Below, piece by piece: positions 16,875 through 25,364 of a DNA stretch of 34,019 nucleotides. Each line of letters begins with the position of its first letter. Positions within the stretch are counted from its first letter, which is position 1. The position numbers and the translations under genes were made by a program. The stretch lies in assembly GCA_012513715.1 (NCBI GenBank), contig JAAZBP010000010.1:1-34019 (forward strand), given 5' to 3'. The stretch is from Thermoproteota archaeon. Its GTDB lineage: Archaea > Thermoproteota > Bathyarchaeia > Bathyarchaeales > Bathycorpusculaceae. The notes under the pieces are model-generated. The model had not been told where the DNA came from and searched no databases. It saw only the letters and a list, made by a program, of their open reading frames with translations.

Positions 16875-17690
16875 TTATGCCGCTTTAGGATATGAGCCTA
16901 AAACTTTGACAAACATTGAATGTTTTTCCAGCGCAAGTAATGCCTCTTTGCATTTTTGTTCTGTTCTATGTCCTTCAAAGTCTAAGTAGAAATTATATTC
17001 CCACGCAGTTTTTTTGGTGGGTCTAGACTCAATTTTAGTTAGGTTAATGTTACGTCCTGCGAACTCGCCTAACGCCTTATAAAGAGACCCTGGTTCATGT
17101 TTTGCTGAAAAGATGATGCTAGTTTTATCTGTCCCAGTAAATTTTGCGTCTTCATGGTCAATTACAAAGAACCTAGTATAGTTTTCTTTGTTATCTGCTA
17201 TATTTCGAGATAGAATTTGCATTCCATAAATCTGTGCTGCTCTTTCACTCGCTATAGCTGCAGCGTTTAATTTTTTTTGTTCTTTAATGATTTTAACACT
17301 GCCTGCTGTATCGTAAGTTGGTATTATTTCCCATCTTTGATTTTCAAGATATTTATGGCATTGAGCCAATGCTTGCGGGTGAGAGTAAACCGCCTGAATT
17401 TGATCTATATTTGTGTTAGGATTCACTATTAAGCAGTGTTCTATTCTAACAATTACTTCCCCTCGAACTTTGAGGTTATAATCAAAAAATAAATCATAAT
17501 TCTGGTTAACGCTACCCTCAATCGAATTTTCTACTGGTACAACACCTGCTGTAACTTTTTGCTTATTTACACTTTCAAAGACTTCTCTGAAGTCTTTGCA
17601 TGGTTGTGATTTGATTGTTGAATCAAAGAACTGGTAAACAGCCCTTTCGCTGTATGCGCCTGGTTCGCCTTGAAAGGCTACGGTTTTCAC
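16875..17690 (-). CDS. pheA: Prephenate dehydratase with ACT domain
   Basis: Converts prephenate to phenylpyruvate, the Phe branch. The 271 residues comprise a catalytic domain (FQGEPGAYSE at 6-15, VPVENSIEGSV at 51-61, the catalytic NYTRFFVI motif at 170-177) and a C-terminal ACT domain from about 190. PGSLYKAL at 200-207 and ESRP at 221-224 are the Phe-binding motifs, so feedback inhibition by phenylalanine is expected. The GTG start overlaps the preceding leuA-type stop in GTGA, making it the final gene of a branched-chain operon. Its stop is 3 bp from tyrA, which comes from the opposite direction. Confidence 0.96.
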   Translation of the reverse strand: MKTVAFQGEPGAYSERAVYQFFDSTIKSQPCKDFREVFESVNKQKVTAGVVPVENSIEGSVNQNYDLFFDYNLKVRGEVIVRIEHCLIVNPNTNIDQIQAVYSHPQALAQCHKYLENQRWEIIPTYDTAGSVKIIKEQKKLNAAAIASERAAQIYGMQILSRNIADNKENYTRFFVIDHEDAKFTGTDKTSIIFSAKHEPGSLYKALGEFAGRNINLTKIESRPTKKTAWEYNFYLDFEGHRTEQKCKEALLALEKHSMFVKVLGSYPKAA

Positions 17691-19207
17691 TTTTTAATTC
17701 CCTTACGATTCTTTAGTAAGCACTTGTTTATACCGTTTATCATCGCTTCAACGCTAGCCATCACTATATCTTCTCTTGCTGCACGAGCTGAGAAAATATT
17801 ACCTTTTTCATCTTCAACTTTTATTATTACCTCTGCTACTGCGTTGGACCCGCCTGTTATAGCTTCAAGTCGATACTCGCTTAATCTGATTTTTTCCAAG
17901 TTACTAGTTAGTTTCTGAATTGCTTTTAGAACAGCATCTACTGGTCCTACTCCAGTTTCTGCAGCTATGTGCTCTTTTCCGTCAAGCGTTAAACGGACTG
18001 AAGCTGTTGGGATTACTTTAATTCCAGTCACAACTGCCATATCGCATAAATCGACAATTTTTTCTTCTCCAATAACTTCTCCCATTACTGCGGAAGTTAA
18101 AGCTATTAAATCAGCATCTGTAACTGTTTTACCTTTGTCGCCTAGTTCTTTGACACGTTTCACAATTTCTGATAACTGTGTTTCATTTGGGTGAATACCA
18201 ATTTCTTCCAGTTCAGCTTTTATCCCTCGTGTTCCAGCTAACTTGCCTGCTACCAATTTTCTTGTTCTTCCCACTAGTTCGGGGCTTATAGGTTCAAAAG
18301 TTAAAGGCTTCTCAGTTACTCCACGTGTATGTATTCCTGATTCATGGGAAAACGCGTTTTCTCCTACTATGGCTTTGTTGACTTGCACAGAGATTCCTGT
18401 TAATGATGATACCATGCGCGAGGTGCTGTAGAGTAAGCGTGTGTTGATGTTTGTTTTATATTTGTAAATTACATGTAATGCAGTAACTGCCTCTTCTAGT
18501 GAGGCGTTTCCTGCGCGTTCACCTAACCCATTTACTGAAACATGTATCTGTGATGCTCCTGCTTCTACAGCTGCAAGACTGTTTGCTACTGCCATTCCAA
18601 AATCATCGTGACAGTGGATGCTTATAGGTACAGTTACGACTGATTTTATATCCTCAATTAGCTTAGCAGTAGTTTTTGGTATCATAATGCCTACCGTGTC
18701 AGGTATATTTATGCTGTTAGCTCCTGAGTTTTGTGCTGCCATACAGATTTTTTTTAGAAACCCTATCTCTGAACGTGTAGCATCCATTGGTGAAAACTCA
18801 CATTTAACACCATGATCTTTCACATATTCAATGGATTCAACTGCAGACTTCATTACTTGTTCAGGTGTTAAATTAACTGCATATTTCATTTGTACTTCTG
18901 AAGTGGGGATGAATACGTGGATTAAATCTACGTTACAGTCTAATGCTGCATCAATATCTTTTTTTGTAGCTCTTGATAATGCACAAATTTTAGATGTTAA
19001 GCCCAGTTTAGCTATGTCTTTTACAACTTTTCTTTCGCCTTCAGAAGAACTTGGAAATCCCGCCTCTATTATGTCTACACCTAGTTTGCTTAGTTGATTT
19101 GCGATTTCAATTTTATCGTCGGTTGTTAAAGAAACTCCGGGGGTTTGTTCCCCGTCTCTTAGTGTTGTGTCAAAAATTTGGATTGTTTTTTGGTTTTTAT
19201 TTGTCAT
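17687..19207 (-). CDS. leuA: 2-Isopropylmalate synthase or citramalate synthase
   Basis: A 506-residue acetyl-CoA-dependent Claisen-condensing enzyme of the LeuA/CimA/AksA family. The catalytic barrel begins [15 protein letters not shown] at 12-26 and carries IHCHDDFGMA and [15 protein letters not shown]; a LeuA-type C-terminal regulatory domain spans about 385-500. The frame stays open further upstream to 19357, but that extension lies within leuB and is not protein-like, so ATG at 19207, 5 bp after leuB and beside GAAGGG, is the start. Its place after leuCDB favours 2-isopropylmalate synthase. A second family member begins at 32.9 kb, so one of the two may make citramalate for isoleucine. 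Family certain, substrate not. Confidence 0.85.
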   Translation of the reverse strand: MTNKNQKTIQIFDTTLRDGEQTPGVSLTTDDKIEIANQLSKLGVDIIEAGFPSSSEGERKVVKDIAKLGLTSKICALSRATKKDIDAALDCNVDLIHVFIPTSEVQMKYAVNLTPEQVMKSAVESIEYVKDHGVKCEFSPMDATRSEIGFLKKICMAAQNSGANSINIPDTVGIMIPKTTAKLIEDIKSVVTVPISIHCHDDFGMAVANSLAAVEAGASQIHVSVNGLGERAGNASLEEAVTALHVIYKYKTNINTRLLYSTSRMVSSLTGISVQVNKAIVGENAFSHESGIHTRGVTEKPLTFEPISPELVGRTRKLVAGKLAGTRGIKAELEEIGIHPNETQLSEIVKRVKELGDKGKTVTDADLIALTSAVMGEVIGEEKIVDLCDMAVVTGIKVIPTASVRLTLDGKEHIAAETGVGPVDAVLKAIQKLTSNLEKIRLSEYRLEAITGGSNAVAEVIIKVEDEKGNIFSARAAREDIVMASVEAMINGINKCLLKNRKGIKK

Positions 19208-19212
19208 ACCCT

Positions 19213-20250
19213 TCAACCAGTTTTCACTGTTAGGGCTGTGGCAATGGCTTCTGCCATTCCCAAGGTCGTGGTGTTGCCGCCACAGTCTGGAACAGTTTGT
19301 TTGTTCTCCAAAGCGTAAATAACACCTTTTTCTATAGCTGCGCCTGCTTGTAAGCATTTCTTATCGTTATATTTTTCACCTAACCAGTCTAACATCATTT
19401 TTGCGGAGAGAATCATGGAGATGGGGTTGGCTGTGTGTTTTCCTGCTCTGTTCGGTGCGGAGCCATGGATAGGTTCAAAGAGTGCAAAGTTGTCGCCTAT
19501 GTTTGCGCCTGGGGCCATGCCTAATCCTCCTATTAATTGTGCTGCTTCGTCAGAGAGTATATCTCCGAACATATTACAGGTGCATAGTACATCAAAGACT
19601 TGTGGTTCTTTAATTAAGCGCATTGATGCTGCGTCAACGTATAATTCATTGAATGCTATGTCTGGGTATTGTTTAGCTACTTCTCTGCATACGCTTGCAA
19701 ATAAACCGTCAGTCACACGCATTACGTTTGCTTTGTGGATAGCTGTAACTTTCTTTTTGCCATTGCGTAGGCGTGCTATCTCAAATGCTTTTTTGGCTAT
19801 TCTTTCAGAGTTTTTCCGCGTAATTATTCTTAGACATAATGCTGTGCCATCATCAATTTTGCATTCTATTCCTTTATAAACGTCCTCTGTGTTTTCGCGG
19901 ACGAAGAACATGTCAATATCAGGACGCGCAACTGGTACAGCTGGATATGCTTTTAGTGGACGCAAGTTGGCGTATAGATCAAACATCACTCTCAGTTTTA
20001 CTATGACATCGGCTGCTGATTCACCAACTGGACCTTTCATGCAGGCGTGAGAATTCTTGATTATTTCTACAGTATCTTCAGGTAATGCAACGCCTCTACT
20101 GGCTAGAGCACAGTCTCCCGCTTCAGTCTCAATTATTTTTAGTTTTATATCAAATTTTTTCTTGATTGCATCTAATACTATTTTTGTAGCGTCGGATAAT
20201 TCTGGTCCGATGCCATCACCTGGGATTAAAGATATTTTGTATTCAGTCAT
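19213..20250 (-). CDS. leuB: 3-Isopropylmalate dehydrogenase family
   Basis: Oxidative decarboxylation of 3-isopropylmalate, and probably methylmalate for isoleucine if citramalate is made. The 345-residue beta-decarboxylating dehydrogenase has LIPGDGIGPEL at the start, the substrate arginines in LYANLRP and VARP, FVRENTEDVYKG, the Mg-binding CNMFGDILSDEAA, and the nucleotide loop EPIHGSAPNRAGKHTANP. Isocitrate and homoisocitrate dehydrogenases share these motifs; the leuC and leuD neighbours argue for LeuB. ATG overlaps the leuD stop in ATGA. Confidence 0.92.
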   Translation of the reverse strand: MTEYKISLIPGDGIGPELSDATKIVLDAIKKKFDIKLKIIETEAGDCALASRGVALPEDTVEIIKNSHACMKGPVGESAADVIVKLRVMFDLYANLRPLKAYPAVPVARPDIDMFFVRENTEDVYKGIECKIDDGTALCLRIITRKNSERIAKKAFEIARLRNGKKKVTAIHKANVMRVTDGLFASVCREVAKQYPDIAFNELYVDAASMRLIKEPQVFDVLCTCNMFGDILSDEAAQLIGGLGMAPGANIGDNFALFEPIHGSAPNRAGKHTANPISMILSAKMMLDWLGEKYNDKKCLQAGAAIEKGVIYALENKQTVPDCGGNTTTLGMAEAIATALTVKTG

Positions 20251-20750
20251 TTCTTATTCATTCTCCTTAGTAAATTCTCAATTAATCCGCCGTCACCAAA
20301 GATTTCTAAGATGAACGGAGGTAGTTTCTCAACTTGGAATTTTTTGCCGTTAGATTTATTCTCTATCTTGCCGGCTTCAAAGTTTACATCTATTTCGTCG
20401 CCAGATTCAACCGCGTCTGATATGCCTTTGCATTCAATTACAGGTAAACCGATGTTAATTGAGTTGCGGAAGAATATTCGAGCAAATGATTCAGCGATTA
20501 CGCATTTTACGCCTGAGTATTTTAGAGCTAAAGGTGCCTGTTCTCGGCTTGATCCACAACCAAAATTCTTTCCACCGATTAAAATAACGCCGTCTTTGGC
20601 TTTATTTACAAAGTCAGCATCTAGACTTTCCAGTGCATGTTTTCCTAGTTCATATGGGTCAACCAGAATTAGGTATTTTCCTGGCAAGATTACATCTGTG
20701 TCAATGTTATTTCCGAATTTTATGGCTTTAGCTTTGATTTCGCTGTTCAT
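20247..20750 (-). CDS. leuD: 3-Isopropylmalate dehydratase small subunit
   Basis: Forms the swivelling domain of isopropylmalate isomerase together with LeuC. The 167 residues include GNNIDTDVILPGKYL near the N-terminus and GGKNFGCGSSREQAPLALK in the middle. The specificity loop reads YLIL and lacks the arginine of the YLRT loop that I recall for archaeal homoaconitase, which favours isopropylmalate or methylmalate as substrate. Start and stop overlap leuC and leuB by 4 bp each (ATGA). Confidence 0.95.
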   Translation of the reverse strand: MNSEIKAKAIKFGNNIDTDVILPGKYLILVDPYELGKHALESLDADFVNKAKDGVILIGGKNFGCGSSREQAPLALKYSGVKCVIAESFARIFFRNSINIGLPVIECKGISDAVESGDEIDVNFEAGKIENKSNGKKFQVEKLPPFILEIFGDGGLIENLLRRMNKK

Positions 20751-22015
20751 TCTTTTACCTCCAGTAACAATGGGCTGGTAATTTTACCTGTAACTGCTGA
20801 AGCAGCTACTGTAGCCGGGGAAGCTAAATAGACATTAGCTTGGGTGCTGCCCATTCTACCTATGAAATTCCGGTTTGATGTCGAAATACATGTTTCTCCT
20901 GCTGCTAAAAGGCCAATATGACCGCCTAAGCATGGTCCACATGCAGAACCACATACAATCGCTCCTGCATCAGTAAAGATTTCCAATAATCCTTCTTGCA
21001 TGGCTTTTAGATAGACTTCTTGAGATGCCGGAATTATCAATGCACGTACATTGTCTTTTACATGTTTACCTTTTAGGATTTTAGCCGCTTCTCTTAAATC
21101 TTCTAATCTACCGTTAGTGCATGATCCGATGAATGCTTGATCGATTGGTACATCTCCAATTTCTGAAACAGGTTTTACGTTGTCTACAGAGGCAGGGCAT
21201 GCAACTTGTGGTTCCAGTTCCGAAACATCAACTTCAACTGTGCGTTCGTATTCAGCGTCATTTCCACTCTGTAATTTTTTAAAATCTGGAATAGATTTTA
21301 CTCTGCCTTCTAAGAATTCTCTGGTTGTTTCATCTGGAGTTATTATACCATTTTTAGCGCCCATCTCAACAGCCATATTACATAACGTCATTCTGCCTGC
21401 TACGCTCATTTTTCTGATTGTTGAACCAGTGAACTCAATGCTTTTGTATATTGCACCGTCAACTTTCACTTTATCTATTATGTTTAGAATCAAATCTTTT
21501 GGTGCTATTAACTTTTGGAATTTTCCCTCTACATTAATTTTTATGGTTGGTGGTACCTTGAACCAGATTCTACCTGTAGCAAACACTGCTGCTGCTTCTG
21601 TTGAACCTATACCTGTCGCAAAGGCTCCAAATGCTCCATAAGTACATGTGTGCGAATCTGCGCCGACTATTACTGACCCTGGTATTACATGTCCTTTTTC
21701 AGGCATTACTTGATGACATATTCCACCTTTTCCTACATCATAGATTTGTATTTTTTGTTCTTTGGCGAATTGTCTCATTGTTTTATGCAGTTCAGCTGCC
21801 TTTACTGATTCTGCTGGAACTTGATGATCCAGTATTATGACTACTTTTTTGTTATCCCACACCTTCTGGGTGCCTATTTTATTGAAGGCTTCAACTGTTA
21901 AAGGTCCAGTTAAGTCATGCACCATGATAACGTCAACGTTTGCGTCAACTATTTCTCCTGGGCAAACGGCTTGCTTTCCTGAAGCTTTAGCCAAGATTTT
22001 TTCTGTTATATTCAT
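20747..22015 (-). CDS. leuC: 3-Isopropylmalate dehydratase large subunit
   Basis: The [4Fe-4S] subunit of isopropylmalate isomerase, working with LeuD. The 422 residues show GADSHTCTYGAFGAFATG, the cluster cysteines in GSCTNGRLEDL and in CGSACGPCLGG, and GRMGSTQANVYLASPA near the end. The length is that of the compact archaeal-type subunit. The ATG lies 96 bp after ilvN, in contrast to the overlaps elsewhere in this gene string, and a palindrome sits in that gap, so leuC may also have its own promoter. Confidence 0.95.
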   Translation of the reverse strand: MNITEKILAKASGKQAVCPGEIVDANVDVIMVHDLTGPLTVEAFNKIGTQKVWDNKKVVIILDHQVPAESVKAAELHKTMRQFAKEQKIQIYDVGKGGICHQVMPEKGHVIPGSVIVGADSHTCTYGAFGAFATGIGSTEAAAVFATGRIWFKVPPTIKINVEGKFQKLIAPKDLILNIIDKVKVDGAIYKSIEFTGSTIRKMSVAGRMTLCNMAVEMGAKNGIITPDETTREFLEGRVKSIPDFKKLQSGNDAEYERTVEVDVSELEPQVACPASVDNVKPVSEIGDVPIDQAFIGSCTNGRLEDLREAAKILKGKHVKDNVRALIIPASQEVYLKAMQEGLLEIFTDAGAIVCGSACGPCLGGHIGLLAAGETCISTSNRNFIGRMGSTQANVYLASPATVAASAVTGKITSPLLLEVKE

Positions 22016-22111
22016 TGTTGTTCTCTTTTCCTTAAATTAATCCGATTAACCGAGGATAATGCCAAATTCTAAAGAACAGGCAATTAAGTATTTCCGCTTG
22101 AGCAGAACGGT
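22016..22111 (-). promoter_or_regulatory. ilvN-leuC gap with palindromic operator candidate
   Basis: This is the only sizeable gap in the branched-chain operon. It contains the 13-bp palindrome TTAATC-C-GATTAA at 22037-22049, just upstream of leuC's AAGGA (22033-22029). On the minus strand GGAAATACTTAATT (near 22088-22075) resembles a BRE/TATA pair. An internal leuC promoter with a regulator site, perhaps Lrp-like, would fit, but no second copy of the palindrome was found to support it. Confidence 0.35.
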
Positions 22112-22624
22112 TTATCCGTCGATTCTTATCGATTTAACGCCTCTTGACAGGGCTGTTATGCCCGTTCTTGCTAATTCTATTATGCCAAAATTCTTCATTA
22201 GGTTTAGGAATGCGTCGATTTTATCGGGTGTTCCTGTAATTTCAATGATTAGGCTATCTGTTGAAACATCTATTATTCTACCTCGGAATACTTCTGCAAA
22301 GTTTATTATGTCTGACCTCTCTTTCGAACTTTCAACTTTAACTTTTATCAGCGAAAGTTCACGCATAACAAAATTGCCTTCTTCTAATTCGCCGACTCTT
22401 AACACATCAATCTGTTTTGCTACTTGTTTCACAATTTGATCAATTGTTTTTTCATCCTCATTTACTGTTATAGTCATTCTTGCAATGTCTGCTTGTTCAG
22501 TTGGTCCAACAGTTATGCTTTCAATGTTGAAGTTTCTTCGTCTAAACAGGTTTGATATCGTATGTAGAACACCTGGTTTGTTTTCTACTAATACTGATAT
22601 GACTTTAGTTTTTCCAGTTTCCAT
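22112..22624 (-). CDS. ilvN: Acetolactate synthase small (regulatory) subunit
   Basis: Regulatory partner of IlvB, stimulating catalysis and usually conferring valine feedback inhibition. The 170 residues contain an N-terminal ACT domain (VLVENKPGVLHTISNLFRRR, residues 11-30, through about 80) and a C-terminal ALS_ss_C domain with FRGRIIDVSTDSLIIEITG. It is of the common two-domain length. ATG shares one base with the ilvB stop (TAATG), so the two are probably made in a fixed ratio. Confidence 0.96.
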   Translation of the reverse strand: METGKTKVISVLVENKPGVLHTISNLFRRRNFNIESITVGPTEQADIARMTITVNEDEKTIDQIVKQVAKQIDVLRVGELEEGNFVMRELSLIKVKVESSKERSDIINFAEVFRGRIIDVSTDSLIIEITGTPDKIDAFLNLMKNFGIIELARTGITALSRGVKSIRIDG

Positions 22625-24336
22625 TAATAATCCCCCCTCTGTTGAGGCAGACCGCAGCCTGGAGGCACAAACGGGACAACATCGTTTTCAGAACTAATTG
22701 GTACATCTATTACAGTTGTAATGTTGCCGGTAGTTGCTGTTTTGATTGCCTTCTCAAATTCTTCTATGCTGTTAATTCTCAGTCCTTGTGCGCCATATGC
22801 TTCTGCTAGCTTAACAAAGTCTGGGGTTTTCCCCAAGTTTACTGCCATATATCTACGTTTATAGAGCGTTCGCTGCCACTGGGCTACCATGCCTAAGACA
22901 GAGTTATTGAGTACTATTACAGTGACTGGAATGTTTTCTGCAACGCTACAAGCTAGTTCCTGCTCAGTCATTATGAAACTGCCGTCTCCAGCAATGTCAA
23001 CTACCTGTCTTTCTGGGCAAGCTACTTTTGCTCCTATTGCAGCGGGAAAACCAAATCCCATAGTTCCAAGTCCTCCTGAACTGATGAATGTACGAGGTTG
23101 TAAAGCTTTAAAGTAAAGAGCTGACCACATCTGGTTTTGACCAACTTCTGTGGTGATAATTGCACTTGCCGGTAATAGTTTCCGTAATGTTATTAGCAAA
23201 TTCTTTGGGATAACATCTTTAGGTCTTTCTTTAAGAAGTGGACTCAGCTGTTCTTTTGCTTCTTTTACCATTTTATTCCACATTGTGCCCTCTGCTTTTT
23301 GTAATTTCTTTGATGTCGCTATAAGTAGCATTTTAAGTGCCTTCTTTGCGTCCGCAACTATTGGTATATCTATTTCTATATTTTTGTTAATTTCAGCATT
23401 ATCAATTTCTATGTGTATCTTCTTGGCATTAGGTGCAAAACTATCCAAGTTGGCTGTAGCGCGATCAGAGAATCGTGTGCCAACAGCTAATAATACATCT
23501 GATTCTCCAATTAATTTGTTAGCTGCTGGATTCCCATGCATACCTATACTTCCAAGTGACAATGGATGATTCTCAGGGAACGATCCTTTACCCATGAATG
23601 TGGTTGCGACAGGAGCCATAAGTAAATCTGACATCTGAATCAGTTCATCTGATGCTCCTGCTGTTATCACTCCACCTCCTGCTAAAATAATTGGTCTTTC
23701 AGCTTTAGCTAGCAAGTTTGCTGCTTCACTGATTCTTGTTTGATTAGGTTCAGTTGATAACTTATACCCTCTTAAACTGATTTTATTAGTGAATTCAACA
23801 TCTGCAATTTCGGATTGTATGTTCTTGGGTAAATCAATTAACACTGGTCCGGGTCTACCTGTGGTGGCTATGTAAAAAGCGTTGTTTACTATAGATGGAA
23901 TTTCAGGAATAGACCTAGGTTGATAGCTGTATTTGGTTACTGCAGTAACTATGCCTATAATATCCGCTTCTTGGAAAGCGTCTTTTCCTATCATATAACT
24001 GGTATTGGCACCTGAAGATGGAACCTGTCCTGTTAGCGCAATTATGGGTGAGGAGTCCATATAGGCATTAGCTATACCAGTGACCAAGTTTGTCGCTCCA
24101 GGACCGCTGGTTGCCATACATACACCTGCTTTACCACTCGCGCGTGCATAACCTTCAGCTGCATGGGCTGCACACTGTTCATGTCTAGCTAGTATGTGTC
24201 GAATTTTTTTATTACCGCAAAGCGCATCATATACTGGTAAAATGGCTCCACCTAGTATTCCAAATACTGTGTCAACTTTTTGTCGTTCAAGAGATTCTAA
24301 GAGTGCTTCTGCACCAGACATTTGTGTCATATTCAA
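22624..24336 (-). CDS. ilvB: Acetolactate synthase large (catalytic) subunit
   Basis: Thiamine-diphosphate enzyme joining two pyruvates, or pyruvate and 2-oxobutyrate, for Val/Leu and Ile. The 570 residues include the catalytic Glu53 in ARHEQCAAHAAEGYARASGK, a central FAD-type domain, and the ThDP motif GDGSFIMTEQEL followed by NNSVLGMVAQWQ. TTG at 24336 is preferred because GGAG (24347-24344) lies 7 bases upstream; ATG at 24330 in the same frame is the alternative. It heads the minus-strand operon. The next step, ilvC, is missing from the operon and the window. Confidence 0.96.
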   Translation of the reverse strand: MNMTQMSGAEALLESLERQKVDTVFGILGGAILPVYDALCGNKKIRHILARHEQCAAHAAEGYARASGKAGVCMATSGPGATNLVTGIANAYMDSSPIIALTGQVPSSGANTSYMIGKDAFQEADIIGIVTAVTKYSYQPRSIPEIPSIVNNAFYIATTGRPGPVLIDLPKNIQSEIADVEFTNKISLRGYKLSTEPNQTRISEAANLLAKAERPIILAGGGVITAGASDELIQMSDLLMAPVATTFMGKGSFPENHPLSLGSIGMHGNPAANKLIGESDVLLAVGTRFSDRATANLDSFAPNAKKIHIEIDNAEINKNIEIDIPIVADAKKALKMLLIATSKKLQKAEGTMWNKMVKEAKEQLSPLLKERPKDVIPKNLLITLRKLLPASAIITTEVGQNQMWSALYFKALQPRTFISSGGLGTMGFGFPAAIGAKVACPERQVVDIAGDGSFIMTEQELACSVAENIPVTVIVLNNSVLGMVAQWQRTLYKRRYMAVNLGKTPDFVKLAEAYGAQGLRINSIEEFEKAIKTATTGNITTVIDVPISSENDVVPFVPPGCGLPQQRGDY

Positions 24337-24422
24337 ACATAGTCTCCTTTTATCATGTAGTCTATTTTTTTCTTCAAAAAAATTTTCTTTAGAAATTTTG
24401 TGGCTGTATTAGAGGTTAAGCT

Positions 24423-24548
24423 ATGGATATTAAAATAATTGTACCCGACGATCCCAGCTATGGAGGTGACGATCCCTCATTTTTCTTTCCTCTTTACTCC
24501 ACGTACTTTAAAGAGTACATAATGGATAAAATAAAAAGATTGTGGTGA
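24423..24548 (+). CDS. Small hypothetical protein, 41 aa
   Basis: A short unrecognised gene lying divergent to ilvB. ATG at 24423 has a strong ribosome site, GAGGT at 24412-24416 with a 6-base spacer. The peptide starts MDIKIIVPDDPSYGGDD, continues SFFFPLYSTYFKEY and ends KIKRLW: an acidic, Gly/Pro-containing head, an aromatic centre and a basic tail. It has no cysteine and no clear membrane segment. A T-run near 24586-24592 could end the transcript. It was supported by frame, ribosome site and sensible composition, not by homology. Confidence 0.55.
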   Translation: MDIKIIVPDDPSYGGDDPSFFFPLYSTYFKEYIMDKIKRLW

Positions 24549-24722
24549 AATTGAAATCTTACGTTATTCAAGTAATAAAAAACAATTTTTTTACTTAATT
24601 TTTAGTGGGTTTTCCCATCTATTTCTTCCTTTGTGAAATAATACGATATTACTACTATCATAATCTTCTTTAACAATAAATTTATTGGATTGAAAAGCTC
24701 ACTAAATAAGTAGGTGAGTTAA
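24549..24722 (+). promoter_or_regulatory. Heat-shock gene upstream region with SD-sequestering inverted repeat
   Basis: AATAAATTTATTGG at about 24676-24687 is the best TATA candidate. CTCAC at 24698-24702 and GTGAG at 24714-24718 form an inverted repeat, extendable by one wobble and one A-T pair to AGCTCAC/GTGAGTT with an 11-base loop. Its right arm covers most of the GGTGAG ribosome site (24713-24718) of the heat-shock gene. It could be a repressor operator near the transcription start or an RNA hairpin that hides the ribosome site. Confidence 0.4.
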
Positions 24723-25316
24723 TTGTCTTCAAAAGATGAGTTTAATGACTGGCTCCGAAAACGTCGTAGTACCTCCAAAGACCCGTTTTTTGGTGAAATA
24801 GACAATATGTTTAGAGAAATGGATCGGATGATGGATGACGAGTTAAAGCAATTTGCCGAGAGAGTGCCCAAGGAGTACGTAAAGGAACGCAAACTACCTG
24901 ACGGTAGTACTGTTAAGGAACTTGGGCCATTTGTGCACGGTTACACTATGAAAATTGGTTCTGATGGAAAACCTGAGATTAGAGAATTCGGCAATATAAA
25001 AAAGGGTGATAAAGGTACACCCCAAGTTAGGGGCGAAAGAGAACCTCTTGTAGATATAGTTGAAACTAACGGTGAAGTTAGAGTAGTAGTTGAGCTTCCA
25101 GGTGTGGAAAAAACTGACATTAAACTGCATGGAACCGAGGATTCATTAGAAATCTCAGTCGATACACCTCAATACAAGTACTACAAAGAAGTTGAATTAC
25201 CCGTAAAAGTACGTGTTAAAGAGGCAACTTCAACATATAAAAATGGCGTCCTTGAGGTTGTGTTGCCAAAAGAGGCTACCCCTAAATCTAGAGGTGACCC
25301 AATTAACATAAGCTAA
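24723..25316 (+). CDS. Small heat-shock protein, Hsp20/alpha-crystallin family
   Basis: An ATP-independent holdase that keeps unfolding proteins soluble. In 197 residues, a long charged N-terminal arm (1-105, including FREMDRMMDDELKQF) precedes the alpha-crystallin domain from EPLVDIVETNGEVRVVVELPG (about 106-126) to the signature YKNGVLEVVLPK near 172-183. The C-terminus ends PINIS, an I-x-I-type tail used in oligomer assembly. The start is TTG, 4 bases after GGTGAG. It stands alone, with its own upstream region. Confidence 0.93.
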   Translation: MSSKDEFNDWLRKRRSTSKDPFFGEIDNMFREMDRMMDDELKQFAERVPKEYVKERKLPDGSTVKELGPFVHGYTMKIGSDGKPEIREFGNIKKGDKGTPQVRGEREPLVDIVETNGEVRVVVELPGVEKTDIKLHGTEDSLEISVDTPQYKYYKEVELPVKVRVKEATSTYKNGVLEVVLPKEATPKSRGDPINIS

Positions 25317-25364
25317 AATATAGCTCCTTTTAAGTTCAAAAATTTTCTATTAGCTCGTGTAATC

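Noticed and set aside
19208-19357. N-terminal extension of the leuA-type gene to 19357
   Set aside because: The extra 50 residues lie within leuB in another frame, are not family-like, and precede a normal start at 19207 near GAAGGG.
22013-22064. TTG frame (starts MALSSVNRINLRK) before leuC, considered as a leucine leader
   Set aside because: Two leucine codons in 17 are no enrichment, and no hairpin follows it.
24333-24356. 7-codon frame (MIKGDYV) overlapping the ilvB start, considered as a leader peptide
   Set aside because: Only one branched-chain codon pair and no hairpin; the overlap with the GGAG ribosome site explains the sequence.
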